This document shows positions 36,827 through 47,140 of a stretch of DNA of 64,000 nucleotides, piece after piece (positions within the stretch are counted from its first letter, which is position 1; each line of letters starts with the position of its first letter). The stretch is from Streptococcus canis. Lineage in GTDB: Bacteria > Bacillota > Bacilli > Lactobacillales > Streptococcaceae. Below the pieces are notes generated by a model that had not been told where the DNA came from, made no database searches, and was given only the letters and a program-made list of their open reading frames with translations. The translations under genes were made by a program, and so were the position numbers. The stretch covers positions 741,001 to 805,000 of the forward strand of contig NZ_LR134293.1 of NCBI RefSeq assembly GCF_900636575.1, in the 5' to 3' direction.

Positions 36827-38332
36827 CTAGGGCTCAGCCAAAAGTTCTTCTAAGCGTTGTTGGTAGTGGTGCTGGCGCAAGGCTAAGATGGTTTTGACTA
36901 ATTCTTCGCGCTGCTGTTGAATGCCATCCAAACTTAAGCCACACAAGCAAGTATCTTTGGCAAAACCATCTAGTTCTTTTAGGAAAGGCAAAAGCTTCTG
37001 ACTGGTCACAATCAGATCAACAAGCTTGTCATAGTGATAAATGTTATCCGATAAGATATTGACCCGTGACAATTCAATCTTGTAAGAAGGAATGGTTGAA
37101 GTGATGAAGTTAGCAATAACGTCACCAACAGTTTCTTGACTTTCCACAATGGTAATAGCAATGGGAGCCAAAGAATTTTCCAAAGCTTGTTCCAGGTGCA
37201 GACACATCAGGTGTAAATGACCCGTGCTAATATTTCCCTGACGACCAGTATCGTCAAGCCAGTCTTTAATTAAGGTTTTGACTTTTTCTAGCAAGAGCAT
37301 GTTGCCTTGATATTGATCAGAGTAGTAGCCGTCAAAGGTAATCAAGGTTTGCAAATTATAAAGGGTTCTTCTAAAAAATGGAATCAAACTAGGGATATGC
37401 TCAGTGATACTATAATGCTTACCCATAAGGGCCTGCAAGCGATCCATGAGTAGTTGGTAATCAGGATCTTCAGCAATCAAGCGATAGAGTTGCTCTCGAT
37501 GTTCGGGTGTCCAGTAACCACTGAAAAAGGAATTATCAGTTGTTAAGTAAACCAAAAAGAGGTAATCGAAATCATCTAGTGAAAACCTGACACGGGTTCT
37601 GGTCTCAATTTCTGACATGGCATAGCGCTTGACCTCGCCAAAAATAGACAGGGTTTTGAAGTGCTCAAATAAGGTCAAATCAGGCAGGCTGACAGAGTAA
37701 TTATGCCGTCGCCAAGACAACATCAATAAGACATCGAAAAAAAGAAATCGCTTGTCCAAAAAGGTAGAAGGCTTCAAATTCTTTTGCGTCGCAAAGATAA
37801 AGGCATGAATAGTCTCGATGTCCTCTGGTCTAATCTCATAAAGAACAATCCCGTATTCTTTATGCAGCAGGGCGATTAAATAGCGAATCCGAAATTCGTC
37901 TCCAACAACTGTATTATCAACGACATCTAGGCCAATTGTCTGTAAGTAGGCCTTTAATTTATGGATTAAACGATAGGCTTTTGATTGGGAAATGAATTGC
38001 TGGCGCGTGTAGGTCGCAATGGACTTGTTCTGACGATTATCTAGCAATAAAAATCTCAACATTTTTAACGTATCTGACAGGGCAAAGATATCGTAGAAAA
38101 AGCCTTCCTTTTTGTCCTTTAGCACTTCGCAATAAATATTAGACTTCACGAGCTCAACTCGTAAGTAGCCCTTGAACAAGGCATTTATCTGCCGAAAATA
38201 CTGCTTAACCTTTTGAGCTGTTAAAGATGTTTGAAGGCATACCGACTCCAATGTCAGCTCTTTTTCCGTCAACAAAATAGCCAGCAAGACCTTTTGGTCA
38301 ATAATGTCTGGCTCCAAGTAATGATCTAACAA
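36827..38332 (-). CDS. rivR: RofA-like transcriptional regulator (RALP), RivR type
   Basis: 501-residue stand-alone regulator of the RofA/Nra/Mga class: N-terminal HTH domains (about residues 15-70 and 85-130), PRD-like middle (about 170-390) and an EIIB-like C-terminal part. In S. pyogenes the RALP gene beside pgi is rivR (ralp4), which is repressed by CovR and affects the Mga regulon; gene position supports this rather than RofA or Nra, which sit in the pilus region. The start is TTG at 38332 with AAGGAG upstream. ATTAAA at 38353-38358 and a -10-like TATACAAT lie in the leader, compatible with CovR control. Confidence 0.85.
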   Translation of the reverse strand: MLDHYLEPDIIDQKVLLAILLTEKELTLESVCLQTSLTAQKVKQYFRQINALFKGYLRVELVKSNIYCEVLKDKKEGFFYDIFALSDTLKMLRFLLLDNRQNKSIATYTRQQFISQSKAYRLIHKLKAYLQTIGLDVVDNTVVGDEFRIRYLIALLHKEYGIVLYEIRPEDIETIHAFIFATQKNLKPSTFLDKRFLFFDVLLMLSWRRHNYSVSLPDLTLFEHFKTLSIFGEVKRYAMSEIETRTRVRFSLDDFDYLFLVYLTTDNSFFSGYWTPEHREQLYRLIAEDPDYQLLMDRLQALMGKHYSITEHIPSLIPFFRRTLYNLQTLITFDGYYSDQYQGNMLLLEKVKTLIKDWLDDTGRQGNISTGHLHLMCLHLEQALENSLAPIAITIVESQETVGDVIANFITSTIPSYKIELSRVNILSDNIYHYDKLVDLIVTSQKLLPFLKELDGFAKDTCLCGLSLDGIQQQREELVKTILALRQHHYQQRLEELLAEP

Positions 38333-38698
38333 CGTAATTTCTCTCTCCTTAAATTAAATTGTATAATTCCTATATATTGTAGCTGAACTTTTCCAAAAGT
38401 CAACTAAAACAGCGCGAAAAAGCTGAAATAACGATGATGACAAAATTGACAATCAATGAAGCCAAAAAAGTCAGAAAAACAAACTCTACAAAGGTTCGAA
38501 AAAGAAAGCGAAATATCTAGGAAGCTATATAAAAGCACAAAATAAAGAAGATATGAAAAATATAACAATTAAAAACAATAAAATAAGGCGGCTGAGATTA
38601 GATAAAAAAACAATTCTTTTTTAGGCAGTAATATCAGAAATAAAGAGATTCGGATAAGCCGAAAGATGTGTTATGATCATTATTTGTTTCGACTTTGA

Positions 38699-38872
38699 CA
38701 ACGACAAACCAAAAGAAGAAAAATAGAACAGCCAAAAGCTGAGCCATCGAAAGTTAAGAAGTCCTTGCCTGCAGCAGGTGAAGCTGGACAAGCGGTACTC
38801 ATTTTTGTGGGGGCAACGCTCGTCTTCTTATCCCTTTTGATGCTCTTCAGATGGAAGATGCGTAAAGCTTAA
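38699..38872 (+). pseudogene. C-terminal cell-wall sorting signal of a lost surface protein
   Basis: An open frame without any start codon encodes a basic linker, then KKSLPAAGEAGQ, a hydrophobic helix (AVLIFVGATLVFLSLLMLF) and the basic tail RWKMRKA with a TAA. This is the layout of an LPxTG sorting signal, with LPAAG in place of LPxTG. An in-frame stop at 38696 and AT-rich non-coding sequence upstream show that the rest of the gene has been deleted or has decayed. Confidence 0.7.
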
Positions 38873-38936
38873 AAGACGTTTCCAAATATTAGTAAGCCAA
38901 GAGTCTCTTATCACCCTAACAAAAGGCTCTTACCAA

Positions 38937-39150
38937 AAGACTAGAATTGCAATAATCCTAGTCTTTTTTGGTTTGTTTAGCAGTTGGCTGAGCTCCCTTT
39001 ATAATTGCCAGAAGCACAAAAATCCTGACTAGCTTACTAACTAATCAGGATGAAATAAGATTGGGCACCTAAGAGGATAGGTGCCCAGGAGATTTATGAA
39101 AAGGGAAAACAAGGGAAACCCATTCTCCCAACGGTTTTGGTAAACCGCTT
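38937..39150 (+). other. Cluster of four hairpins in a gene-free 1-kb region
   Basis: The region 38333-39377 has no intact gene. After the sorting-signal remnant there are four hairpins in a row: AAGACTAG/CTAGTCTT plus Ts (38937-38969, a terminator), ATCCTGA/TCAGGAT (about 39022-39051), GGGCACCT/AGGTGCCC (39063-39086, perfect) and CGGTTT/AAACCG plus Ts (about 39134-39155). They may be the remains of an operon end or an uncharacterised small RNA. Confidence 0.45.
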
Positions 39151-39377
39151 TTTAGGATGGTTTTATTCTACAATAGAAAGCTTAAACTTTCCTTAAATCA
39201 TTTTTTAGATTGCCTTTATTTTAATTGTTTTGCAGACAGTTTGATTTTGGTGGCCTAAAGTAGGCGATGAAAAGTCAATGAAAGCTTATAAATTTAAGCT
39301 TTTAAGCCTTCTTCTTCTGTCTTGTTTTAAGAGAAGTAACCTTGAATCTTTTTCCTACTTTATGTTATGATAGGGGC

Positions 39378-39905
39378 ATGATAAAAAGAGATATACGGCA
39401 AGAAGTGCTGCAAGCCTTGCGAACCATGGATGTTGACCTCAAGTTAGCAAAAGATCAGGTTTTACTGGCTGATGTGATTAACAGCCCTGCTTATCAAGAA
39501 GCACAGACCCTTGCCAGCTATTTGGCTTTGCCAACGGAGTACGCTACCGATTTACTGATTCAGCAGGCACTTGCAGACGGCAAACGGGTGGTGGTTCCCA
39601 AGGTAATGGGAAAGGGGAAAATGATTTTTGTAGCCTACCAAGCTGACGATCTATCTTTGTCTTCCTTTGGAATTTTAGAGCCTACTAGCCAGGAGGAAGT
39701 TCCTAAATCGGCTATTGACTGCCTTCATGTGCCAGGTGTGGCCTTTAATGACCAAGGCTTTCGCATTGGTTATGGAGGTGGCTACTATGACCGCTACTTG
39801 GCAGACTATAAGGGTGCTACCTTTAGCACGGTTTATGATTGCCAAATGAAGGCATTTGTGCCAGATGCCCATGATATTGCTGTTCAGGAGGTTTATCTCA
39901 GATGA
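39378..39905 (+). CDS. 5-formyltetrahydrofolate cyclo-ligase
   Basis: About 176 residues. Converts 5-formyl-THF to 5,10-methenyl-THF with ATP in folate metabolism. The family motif VPGVAFNDQGFRIGYGGGYYDRYL is complete (read here as two halves around RIGYGGGYYDR). The ATG at 39378 matches the family N-terminus (MIKRDIRQEVL). A -10-like TATGAT ends only 6 bases before it, after TTGAAT at 39342-39347, so the message may be nearly leaderless. It overlaps the rhomboid gene by 4 bp. Confidence 0.9.
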   Translation: MIKRDIRQEVLQALRTMDVDLKLAKDQVLLADVINSPAYQEAQTLASYLALPTEYATDLLIQQALADGKRVVVPKVMGKGKMIFVAYQADDLSLSSFGILEPTSQEEVPKSAIDCLHVPGVAFNDQGFRIGYGGGYYDRYLADYKGATFSTVYDCQMKAFVPDAHDIAVQEVYLR

Positions 39906-40573
39906 CACGTTTTCTTAAGCAAGAGCCTATTACCATTTTCTTCTTGGCTATAACGACAATAGTTTTTATGGCCATGCAGTTGATTTATGGCCCTTTAGCC
40001 ACTAGCTCTCAGGCGGTTTATCAGTTTGGTGGCATGCTTGGTCTTGTGGTCAAGGTCATGCCCAATCAGTTATGGCGACTGGTTACTCCTATTTTTATCC
40101 ATATTGGATGGGGTCATTTTTTTGTTAATGCCCTGACCCTATATTTTGTCGGTCGTATGGCTGAAGAGATTTGGGGGTCGCGCCGCTTTCTCTTGCTCTA
40201 TGTTTTTTCAGGAATTATGGGGAATGCTTTTACCATGTGGTTAACCCCAGACACGGTGGCTGCTGGAGCGTCAACGTCCTTGTTTGGTCTTTTTGCTGCC
40301 ATTATGGTTTTGGGGGCTTTTGGAAATAATCAGGCTTTGAGAGAACTAGGGAAGTCTTACCAGACCTTGATTGTGGTTAATCTGCTTTTGAATGTATTTA
40401 TGCCCAATGTGAGCATGGCAGGCCATGTTGGAGGCATTATTGGAGGCGCTCTGCTTGGCTTTGGCCTGTCAAACCGACTTCAAAAGCTAACGCTTGGAAA
40501 ATCCCCAAAAGGGTTGGCACTGTTAGTTTACGGTCTTGTTTTAGGGGCTGTCTTAATGCTGGGCTTTTTATAA
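39902..40573 (+). CDS. Rhomboid-family intramembrane serine protease
   Basis: 223 residues with six to seven membrane segments. The catalytic serine lies in AAGASTSLFGLFAA and the catalytic histidine in AGHVGGIIGGALLG; the WRLVTPIFIHIGWGHFFVNA segment is the conserved rhomboid loop and second helix. Cleaves membrane substrates that are not known here. ATGA overlap with the preceding gene, so the two are translationally coupled, a pairing common in Firmicutes. Confidence 0.92.
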   Translation: MTRFLKQEPITIFFLAITTIVFMAMQLIYGPLATSSQAVYQFGGMLGLVVKVMPNQLWRLVTPIFIHIGWGHFFVNALTLYFVGRMAEEIWGSRRFLLLYVFSGIMGNAFTMWLTPDTVAAGASTSLFGLFAAIMVLGAFGNNQALRELGKSYQTLIVVNLLLNVFMPNVSMAGHVGGIIGGALLGFGLSNRLQKLTLGKSPKGLALLVYGLVLGAVLMLGFL

Positions 40574-40663
40574 GACGAGTGTCAGGAAGTGGGGGGTAGC
40601 CCCTTTCTCAAACTTGCTGACAAGCGGGATAAATCAAGTTTATTTGCAAATCTAAGGATTTTG

Positions 40664-40801
40664 TCTTCAATCTTTTTTGCTCTTCTAAAAAAGAAAAACT
40701 CCTGAAACATGATAACGTAAGCGTTTCAAGAGTTAATTGACATCATGATCATTAAATCATTGTCATTGGCACCTTTTAAAAATAGTCTTTGTCTACATTC
40801 T
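40664..40801 (+). repeat. 174-bp interspersed repeat, copy 3 (5'-truncated)
   Basis: About 138 bp matching the right part of copies 1 and 2: second arm of the first hairpin (TCTTCAATC plus Ts), the GAAACA block and the end TTGTCTACATTCT. The first hairpin arm and the left flanking duplication are missing. It abuts the terminator at 40802-40829, consistent with insertion at a terminator followed by a deletion. Confidence 0.7.
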
Positions 40802-40829
40802 GGAATTGGGGTTTCCCAATTCCTTTTTT
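40802..40829 (+). terminator. Terminator of the rhomboid operon
   Basis: Perfect 9-bp stem GGAATTGGG/CCCAATTCC with loop GTTT and six Ts. Confidence 0.8.
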
Positions 40830-40835
40830 GGTGTT

Positions 40836-41741
40836 TTAGTTTTTAGGGCCGTTTTTTTCCAATGTTTTTCCAAGTTTAATGATGTAATCTGTTAAATCGT
40901 CTTTGACTTGGGGGTGTTTCAAAGCATAATCAATAGAGGTTTTCATGAAACCAAATTTATCACCGACATCATACCGTTTGCCTTTGAATTCACGGGCAAA
41001 GACACGCTGGGTTTTATTGAGGGTGTCAATGGCATCGGTGAGTTGGACTTCGTTACCAGCCCCTGGTTCTTGCTTTTCCAAAATATCAAAAATTTCAGGG
41101 GTGAGCAGGTAGCGTCCAATGATGGCTAGGTCACTTGGGGCGTCCTCAGGTTGTGGTTTTTCCACAAAAGTATCCACGCTGTAAAGGCCTTTGACAGCTT
41201 TTCCTTGAGGGGCGATGACCCCATAGCTAGAAACGTCTTCGTGAGGGACTTTCATGACAGCGATAGTAGAAGCGTGGGTTTCGTCGTAATCGTCCATTAA
41301 TTGTTTGGTTAGGGGTTTGACCTTTGGATCAGTAATATCCATCAAGTCATCCCCTAGCATGACCACAAAGGGTTCATTCCCAACGAAGGCTTTGGCCTGT
41401 AACACCGCATCTCCTAAACCTCTTGGGTGGCTCTGACGAATAAAATGAAGGTTAATAGATGTTGTTTCGTCCACTAACTTCAAGAGTTCTGTTTTACCCT
41501 TGGCTTGTAGGTTGTACTCTAATTCAAAGTTGGAATCAAAGTGGTCTTCGATAGACCGTTTGGCCTTACCAGTTACCACAAGAATTTCTTCAATCCCAGC
41601 CTTGAGGGCTTCTTCGACGATAAACTGAATGGTTGGTTTGTCAACGATTGGCAACATCTCTTTGGCAAGAGCTTTGGTGGCAGGTAAAAAACGTGTTCCC
41701 AGACCTGCTGCAGGAATAATGGCTTTTCTGACTTTGGTCAT
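40836..41741 (-). CDS. galU: UTP--glucose-1-phosphate uridylyltransferase
   Basis: About 301 residues. Makes UDP-glucose for capsule precursor, glycolipid and cell-wall polymer synthesis. The nucleotidyltransferase motif [22 protein letters not shown] (here cited as [10 protein letters not shown] and KEMLPI) and [15 protein letters not shown] identify it. The start at 41741 has AAGGAG 7 bp upstream; the open frame extends 45 bp further. In S. pyogenes this locus holds the paralogue of hasC. It lies 31 bp downstream of gpsA on the same strand. Confidence 0.94.
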   Translation of the reverse strand: MTKVRKAIIPAAGLGTRFLPATKALAKEMLPIVDKPTIQFIVEEALKAGIEEILVVTGKAKRSIEDHFDSNFELEYNLQAKGKTELLKLVDETTSINLHFIRQSHPRGLGDAVLQAKAFVGNEPFVVMLGDDLMDITDPKVKPLTKQLMDDYDETHASTIAVMKVPHEDVSSYGVIAPQGKAVKGLYSVDTFVEKPQPEDAPSDLAIIGRYLLTPEIFDILEKQEPGAGNEVQLTDAIDTLNKTQRVFAREFKGKRYDVGDKFGFMKTSIDYALKHPQVKDDLTDYIIKLGKTLEKNGPKN

Positions 41742-41772
41742 CAGTAACTCCTTATGTTTAATCATTGATGGC

Positions 41773-42789
41773 TTAATGCCATTCATTTTCAGAACGGAAT
41801 TCGTTGGACATCATACCGAGGATGCTTTCTTTGATGTCAGCTCCTTCGTAAATGGACTTATAAATAGCTGTTGTGATTGGCATGTAAACACCCAATTCTT
41901 GGGCAATCTCATAGGCTACCTTTGTAGTGGAAATCCCTTCGATAACCATGCCCATATTGCGCTCAATGTCTTCGAGTTTTTCTCCACGGCCAAGAGCATC
42001 ACCAGCACGCCAGTTGCGAGAGTGAATGGAGGTACCTGTTACAATCAAATCCCCCACACCTGATAGACCACTGTAAGTTAGAGGGTCAGCCCCAAGTTTG
42101 ACACCGAGGCGTGTGATTTCAGCAAGTCCACGGGTAATAACGGCTGCCTTGGCATTGTCACCGTAACCTAGTCCATGAAGGGCACCGGCTCCCACGGCAA
42201 TAATATTTTTGAGGGCGCCAGCTGTTTCGACACCAACCACATCAGTATTAGTGTAGAGACGGAAGTAGTGGTTGCTAAAGAGGGACTGGACATATTTTGC
42301 AGTTTCAATATCTTTGGAAGCGGCTGTGATCAGGGTAATGTCACGAACAATGGTTTCTTCGGCATGGCTAGGTCCTGACACAACGACAATCTCGCTGCGG
42401 AGGTCAGCGGGAATTTCTTCTTCTAAAATGGTTGAGAGACGTTCATGTGTTTCAGGTTCTAATCCTTTGGACGCATGCATGACCACCACTTTGTGGTCGA
42501 GAGCTTTAGCCACTTGCTTAGCGACTAGGCGTGTAACCTTGGTTGGGACAACAAAAAGCACCGCATCCGCATCTGCTAGGGCTTCTGTCAAATCAAGGGT
42601 AGCCTTGATCTTTTCATCTAAAACAATGTCTTTAAAATAGTGCTTATTAGTGTGTTTGGTATTGATTTCCTCGATTTGAGCAGGAATATTTCCCCACAAG
42701 CGCACCTCGTGGCCGTTATCATTCAGCACCTGTGATAGGGCAGTACCCCACGAACCAGGTCCTAAAATCGCTACTTTTTGTTTTGCCAT
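41773..42789 (-). CDS. gpsA: Glycerol-3-phosphate dehydrogenase [NAD(P)+]
   Basis: 338-residue enzyme that reduces dihydroxyacetone phosphate to sn-glycerol-3-phosphate for phospholipid and teichoic acid synthesis. Rossmann motif [15 protein letters not shown]; catalytic-region [14 protein letters not shown] and [19 protein letters not shown] precedes the ATG. Operon with galU. Confidence 0.96.
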   Translation of the reverse strand: MAKQKVAILGPGSWGTALSQVLNDNGHEVRLWGNIPAQIEEINTKHTNKHYFKDIVLDEKIKATLDLTEALADADAVLFVVPTKVTRLVAKQVAKALDHKVVVMHASKGLEPETHERLSTILEEEIPADLRSEIVVVSGPSHAEETIVRDITLITAASKDIETAKYVQSLFSNHYFRLYTNTDVVGVETAGALKNIIAVGAGALHGLGYGDNAKAAVITRGLAEITRLGVKLGADPLTYSGLSGVGDLIVTGTSIHSRNWRAGDALGRGEKLEDIERNMGMVIEGISTTKVAYEIAQELGVYMPITTAIYKSIYEGADIKESILGMMSNEFRSENEWH

Positions 42790-43027
42790 TCTAAATTCTC
42801 CTTTAAGAGCTAGTCACCTTATTATATCATAAGAAGAATGGTAACTCTATCAGAAAAGGTACGGTGTCCTACCACCTGATTAGAAGTTATCAAAGAGTCA
42901 TTCTGACACGTTACTGGGAGGCAATAGGTTTCTTGAAGGTGTGAGGAGTTGTCTTTGCAAAAAGCTATCCTGAAGTTCTTGTGGATTGGGAAGAGGAACA
43001 CGATTTTTAAAATTCAAGACATTTTAA

Positions 43028-43056
43028 TTGACAATAGTTATCAAGAGAACTAAAAT
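43028..43056 (+). promoter_or_regulatory. Promoter of the MarR-ABC exporter operon
   Basis: TTGACA (43028-43033), 17-bp spacer, TAAAAT (43051-43056). The spacer contains AGTT-N8-AACT, a possible operator for the MarR-type regulator. The rest of the 299-bp gap after gpsA shows nothing definite. Confidence 0.7.
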
Positions 43057-43088
43057 ACTTATCATGGAAACTATCAAGGAGGAAAGAA

Positions 43089-43538
43089 ATGTCACGAGTA
43101 ATTGCAGATTTGCGCGAATTAACGCATCAGATTGAGCAAATTAGCGATGAAATTGCTAGGAAATACAATTTGGAACATTTAGCAGGTCCTCAGGGACATG
43201 TGTTGGTTTTTCTATCCAAACATCAAGATCAGGAAATCTTTGTCAAGGATATTGAAAAAGAACTGCAGATTTCAAAATCGGTCACTAGCAATTTAGTCAA
43301 GCGCATGGTCAAAAACGGCTTTATCCAAGTACTTCCCTCGCAGGCTGACAAGCGCTATAAACAAATTGTTTTGGCTCAGGCGGGTAAGGATAAATTACCC
43401 TTGCTTCAAGAATGTCGTAAGGATATTGAACATTATTTTTTTAAGGAAATTACGAGAGAAGAGTTGCTGACAGTCAAAAAGGTGATTCAGCAGCTCAAGC
43501 AAAATATGCTAACTTACAAAGGAGAGAACAATGCTTAA
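43089..43538 (+). CDS. MarR-family transcriptional regulator
   Basis: 149-residue winged-helix regulator: [31 protein letters not shown] is the DNA-binding region (cited in part: [13 protein letters not shown]), followed by the wing [12 protein letters not shown]. It overlaps the first exporter gene by 8 bp and is probably the autoregulated repressor of the operon, responding to an exported compound. Confidence 0.9.
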   Translation: MSRVIADLRELTHQIEQISDEIARKYNLEHLAGPQGHVLVFLSKHQDQEIFVKDIEKELQISKSVTSNLVKRMVKNGFIQVLPSQADKRYKQIVLAQAGKDKLPLLQECRKDIEHYFFKEITREELLTVKKVIQQLKQNMLTYKGENNA

Positions 43539-45240
43539 AGAGGCAATCCTGCGTTACAAATGGTACGTTTTAGGCTCGCTACTGATGATTATTGGGGTGG
43601 TTGCGAGTAGTCTGTTACAACCTCATTATTTAAAAGATGTGTTAAGTGCCGTTATTCAAAATAACCAAGATAAGATTTATGATGTGGGGAGGTTGTTGCT
43701 TATCATTGCCCTTGTGGGCTTGGTTTCTGGAACCCTTAATACGGTTTTATCAGCTAAGATTGCTCAAGGGGTTTCAGCTGATATTCGTGAGAAGACTTTC
43801 CGAAAAATTCAGAGTTTTTCTTATGCCAATGTCGAGGCATTTAATGCTGGGAATCTTGTCGTTCGGATGACCAATGATATTACTCAAATTCAAAATTTGG
43901 TGATGATGCTGTTTCAGGTTCTCCTTCGATTGCCAATTCTCTTTATGGGCTCTTTTATTATGGCAGTGCAGACCTTACCTGACTTGTGGTGGGTCATTGT
44001 GCTGATGGTCATTTTAATTGGGATAATCATGGCTTTGGTCATGAGTCAGATGGGACCACGTTTTGGGAAATTCCAAAAATTGATGGACAAGATTAATCGT
44101 ATTGCCAAGGAAAACCTTCGCGGGGTGCGTGTGGTTAAATCCTTTGTGCAAGAACGGGAACAATATGCCAAATTTAAAGAAGCTTCTAAAGAACTATTGG
44201 ACTTGAATCTTTTTATCGGCTATGGCTTTTCGTTGATGCAACCAACTTTGATGTTAGTATCTTATTTGGCAGTTTATGTATCCATCTACATGGTTTCTGG
44301 CATGGTTGAAACAGACCCAGCAGTTATTGGAAATATTGCTTCCTTTATGACTTATATGATGCAAATCATGTTTTCAATTATCATGGTTGGCTTTATGGGC
44401 ATGCAAGCCAGTCGTGCCTTTGTTTCTATTGGTCGTATCAAAGAAGTGCTCAATACTGAGCCAGCCATGACCTTTGAAACTGATCAAGAAGAAGAGGTTT
44501 CAGGTAGTATTGTGTTTGAGGATGTGAGCTTTACCTATCCTAATGATGATGAACCGACCTTGCACCATATTTCCTTTAGCATTGAACCTGGTCAAATGAT
44601 TGGCGTTGTGGGGGCTACTGGGGCTGGAAAGTCAACACTGGCACAGCTTATTCCTCGCTTGTTTGACCCACAAGAAGGTCAAATTTTGCTGGGAGGCAAA
44701 CCGATTACATCTCTTAGTCAAGCGACTCTTCGTCAGACGGTTTCGATTGTGTTGCAAAAGGCTATTCTCTTTTCAGGAACTATTGCGGACAACCTTCGCC
44801 AGGGGTCAGCGACTGCAGATGATTATGCCATGGAACGGGCAGCACGTATTGCGCAGGCCATGGAATTTATTGACCGCATGGATGGTCGCTATGAGAGCCA
44901 AGTTGAAGAACGAGGCAACAACTTTTCTGGTGGGCAAAAACAACGGATGTCGATTGCGCGTGGTGTCATTAACCAGCCTAAGATTCTTGTTTTAGACGAT
45001 TCAACGTCTGCCTTGGATGCCAAGTCAGAAAAATTGGTACAAGAAGCCTTAAACAAGGAATTGAAAGGCACAACGACCGTTATTATTGCCCAAAAGATTT
45101 CTTCAGTGGTGAAGGCTGATAAGATTTTAGTTCTTGATCAGGGTCAGCTGCTTGGCGAAGGAACTCATGCTGAATTGTTAGCCAATAATGCGGTTTATCG
45201 TGAAATTTATGACACACAAAAAGGTAAGGAGGAAGACTAA
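43531..45240 (+). CDS. ABC exporter half-transporter, subunit 1 (degenerate ATP site)
   Basis: 569 residues: six membrane segments then an ATPase domain. Walker A is GATGAGKST and the signature FSGGQKQR is good, but the residue after Walker B is Asp ([10 protein letters not shown]) instead of catalytic Glu and the H-loop His is Gln (IIAQKIS). These changes are typical of the non-catalytic partner of heterodimeric multidrug exporters such as LmrC or BmrC. It overlaps the partner gene by one base (TAATG). Confidence 0.92.
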   Translation: MLKEAILRYKWYVLGSLLMIIGVVASSLLQPHYLKDVLSAVIQNNQDKIYDVGRLLLIIALVGLVSGTLNTVLSAKIAQGVSADIREKTFRKIQSFSYANVEAFNAGNLVVRMTNDITQIQNLVMMLFQVLLRLPILFMGSFIMAVQTLPDLWWVIVLMVILIGIIMALVMSQMGPRFGKFQKLMDKINRIAKENLRGVRVVKSFVQEREQYAKFKEASKELLDLNLFIGYGFSLMQPTLMLVSYLAVYVSIYMVSGMVETDPAVIGNIASFMTYMMQIMFSIIMVGFMGMQASRAFVSIGRIKEVLNTEPAMTFETDQEEEVSGSIVFEDVSFTYPNDDEPTLHHISFSIEPGQMIGVVGATGAGKSTLAQLIPRLFDPQEGQILLGGKPITSLSQATLRQTVSIVLQKAILFSGTIADNLRQGSATADDYAMERAARIAQAMEFIDRMDGRYESQVEERGNNFSGGQKQRMSIARGVINQPKILVLDDSTSALDAKSEKLVQEALNKELKGTTTVIIAQKISSVVKADKILVLDQGQLLGEGTHAELLANNAVYREIYDTQKGKEED

Positions 45241-47024
45241 TGAAGGTAGCACGTTTTTTCTGGTTTTATTTTAAGCGTTATCGGTTATCATTTGTTGTGA
45301 TTGCTGTTGCTATTATTCTGGCAACTTATTTGCAGGTCAAAGCGCCTGTCTTCTTAGGCGAGTCCTTGACCGAATTAGGTAAAATCGGTCAGGCTTACTA
45401 CGTTGCTAAGATGAGTGGTCAGACACACTTTAGTCCTGATTTGTCAGCCTTTCATGCGGTGATGTTCAAGTTGTTGATGGCCTACATCTTTACGGTCTTA
45501 GCCAATTTGATTTACAGTTTCTTGTTTACACGTATTGTGGCCCATTCGACCAATCGTATGCGCAAGGGGTTGTTTGGTAAATTAGAACGATTAACGGTCG
45601 CCTTTTTTGACCGTCATAAAGATGGGGATATTCTTTCTCGTTTCACTAGTGATTTGGATAATATTCAAAACTCGCTTAACCAATCCTTGGTTCAAGTAGT
45701 GACGAATATCGCCCTTTACATCGGCCTGGTTTGGATGATGTTTAGGCAAGATAGTCGCTTAGCTTTGTTAACCATGGCTTCAACACCAGTTGCTCTTATT
45801 TTCCTAGTCATTATCATTCGTTTGGCAAGAAAATACACCAATATCCAACAGCAAGAGGTTAGTGCCTTGAATGCTTACATGGATGAAAAGATTTCTGGCC
45901 AAAAGGCGATTATCGTACAGGGTGTTCAAGAAGAAACCGTTGCAGGTTTTTTGGAACACAATGAGAAGGTTCGGCAGGCAACCTTTAAAGGTCGTCTGTT
46001 CTCAGGACTGTTGTTCCCAGTCATGAATGGTATGAGCCTTGTTAACACGGCTATCGTGATTTTTGTTGGCTCAACAATTGTCCTCAATGACAAATCCATG
46101 CCAGCAGCTGTAGCTCTTGGTTTGGTAGTAACCTTTGTTCAATATTCACAACAATATTACCAACCCATGATGCAAATTGCTTCTAGTTGGGGAGAATTGC
46201 AGTTGGCCTTTACGGGTGCCCATCGTATTCAAGAAATGTTTGATGAGACCGAGGAAGTTCGTCCACAAAATGCACCAGCATTCACCAACCTAAAAGAAGC
46301 AGTGGCCATCAACCACGTTGATTTTGGTTACCTTCCTGGTCAAAAAGTCTTATCAGATGTGTCTATCGTGGCACCCAAGGGCAAAATGATTGCCGTGGTT
46401 GGACCGACAGGTTCTGGAAAGACCACTATTATGAACTTGATTAACCGTTTCTACGATGTGGATGCAGGTTCGATTACCTTTGATGGTCGTGATATTCGTG
46501 ACTACGATTTGGATAGTCTTCGTCAGAAGGTTGGGATTGTGTTGCAAGAGTCAGTTCTTTTTTCAGGAACCATTGCCGATAATATTCGTTTTGGTGATCA
46601 GACCATTAGTCAAGACATGGTTGAAACCGCTGCGCGTGCAACCCATATTCATGATTTTATCATGTCCTTGCCAGAAGGGTACAATACCTATGTCTCAGAT
46701 GATGACAATGTCTTTTCAACAGGTCAAAAGCAGTTAATTTCCATTGCCAGAACCCTACTTACCGATCCTGAAGTCTTAATTTTGGATGAAGCTACTTCAA
46801 ATGTTGATACGGTTACCGAAAGTAAAATTCAACGGGCCATGGAAGCTATCGTGGCAGGTCGAACCAGCTTTGTCATTGCTCACCGACTCAAAACCATTTT
46901 AAATGCCGATCAAATTATTGTTCTCAAAGATGGTAAAGTTATTGAGCAAGGAAATCATCATGAGTTATTGCATCAAAAAGGTTTCTATGCCGAATTGTAT
47001 CACAATCAATTCGTCTTTGAATAG
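45240..47024 (+). CDS. ABC exporter half-transporter, subunit 2 (catalytic)
   Basis: 594 residues: six membrane segments, then an ATPase domain with Walker [10 protein letters not shown], Walker B LILDEATS with catalytic Glu, and H-loop VIAHRL. The signature is degenerate (FSTGQKQL for LSGGQ). With subunit 1 it makes one complete and one dead ATP site. A multidrug or lipid exporter of the LmrCD/BmrCD/PatAB type is likely; substrate unknown. Confidence 0.92.
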   Translation: MKVARFFWFYFKRYRLSFVVIAVAIILATYLQVKAPVFLGESLTELGKIGQAYYVAKMSGQTHFSPDLSAFHAVMFKLLMAYIFTVLANLIYSFLFTRIVAHSTNRMRKGLFGKLERLTVAFFDRHKDGDILSRFTSDLDNIQNSLNQSLVQVVTNIALYIGLVWMMFRQDSRLALLTMASTPVALIFLVIIIRLARKYTNIQQQEVSALNAYMDEKISGQKAIIVQGVQEETVAGFLEHNEKVRQATFKGRLFSGLLFPVMNGMSLVNTAIVIFVGSTIVLNDKSMPAAVALGLVVTFVQYSQQYYQPMMQIASSWGELQLAFTGAHRIQEMFDETEEVRPQNAPAFTNLKEAVAINHVDFGYLPGQKVLSDVSIVAPKGKMIAVVGPTGSGKTTIMNLINRFYDVDAGSITFDGRDIRDYDLDSLRQKVGIVLQESVLFSGTIADNIRFGDQTISQDMVETAARATHIHDFIMSLPEGYNTYVSDDDNVFSTGQKQLISIARTLLTDPEVLILDEATSNVDTVTESKIQRAMEAIVAGRTSFVIAHRLKTILNADQIIVLKDGKVIEQGNHHELLHQKGFYAELYHNQFVFE

Positions 47025-47033
47025 ATGGCATCG

Positions 47034-47058
47034 ACTCCGCTTCTTAGCGGAGTTTTTT
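47034..47058 (+). terminator. Terminator of the ABC exporter operon
   Basis: ACTCCGC pairs with GCGGAGT, followed by Ts. Confidence 0.85.
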
Positions 47059-47140
47059 GGTGATCGATCAGTAGTCAAGTTTTCTTGATTGATATGGTAT
47101 AATAGCAAGCAAGAGAAAAAACAACTAGAAAGTAGCAAAA

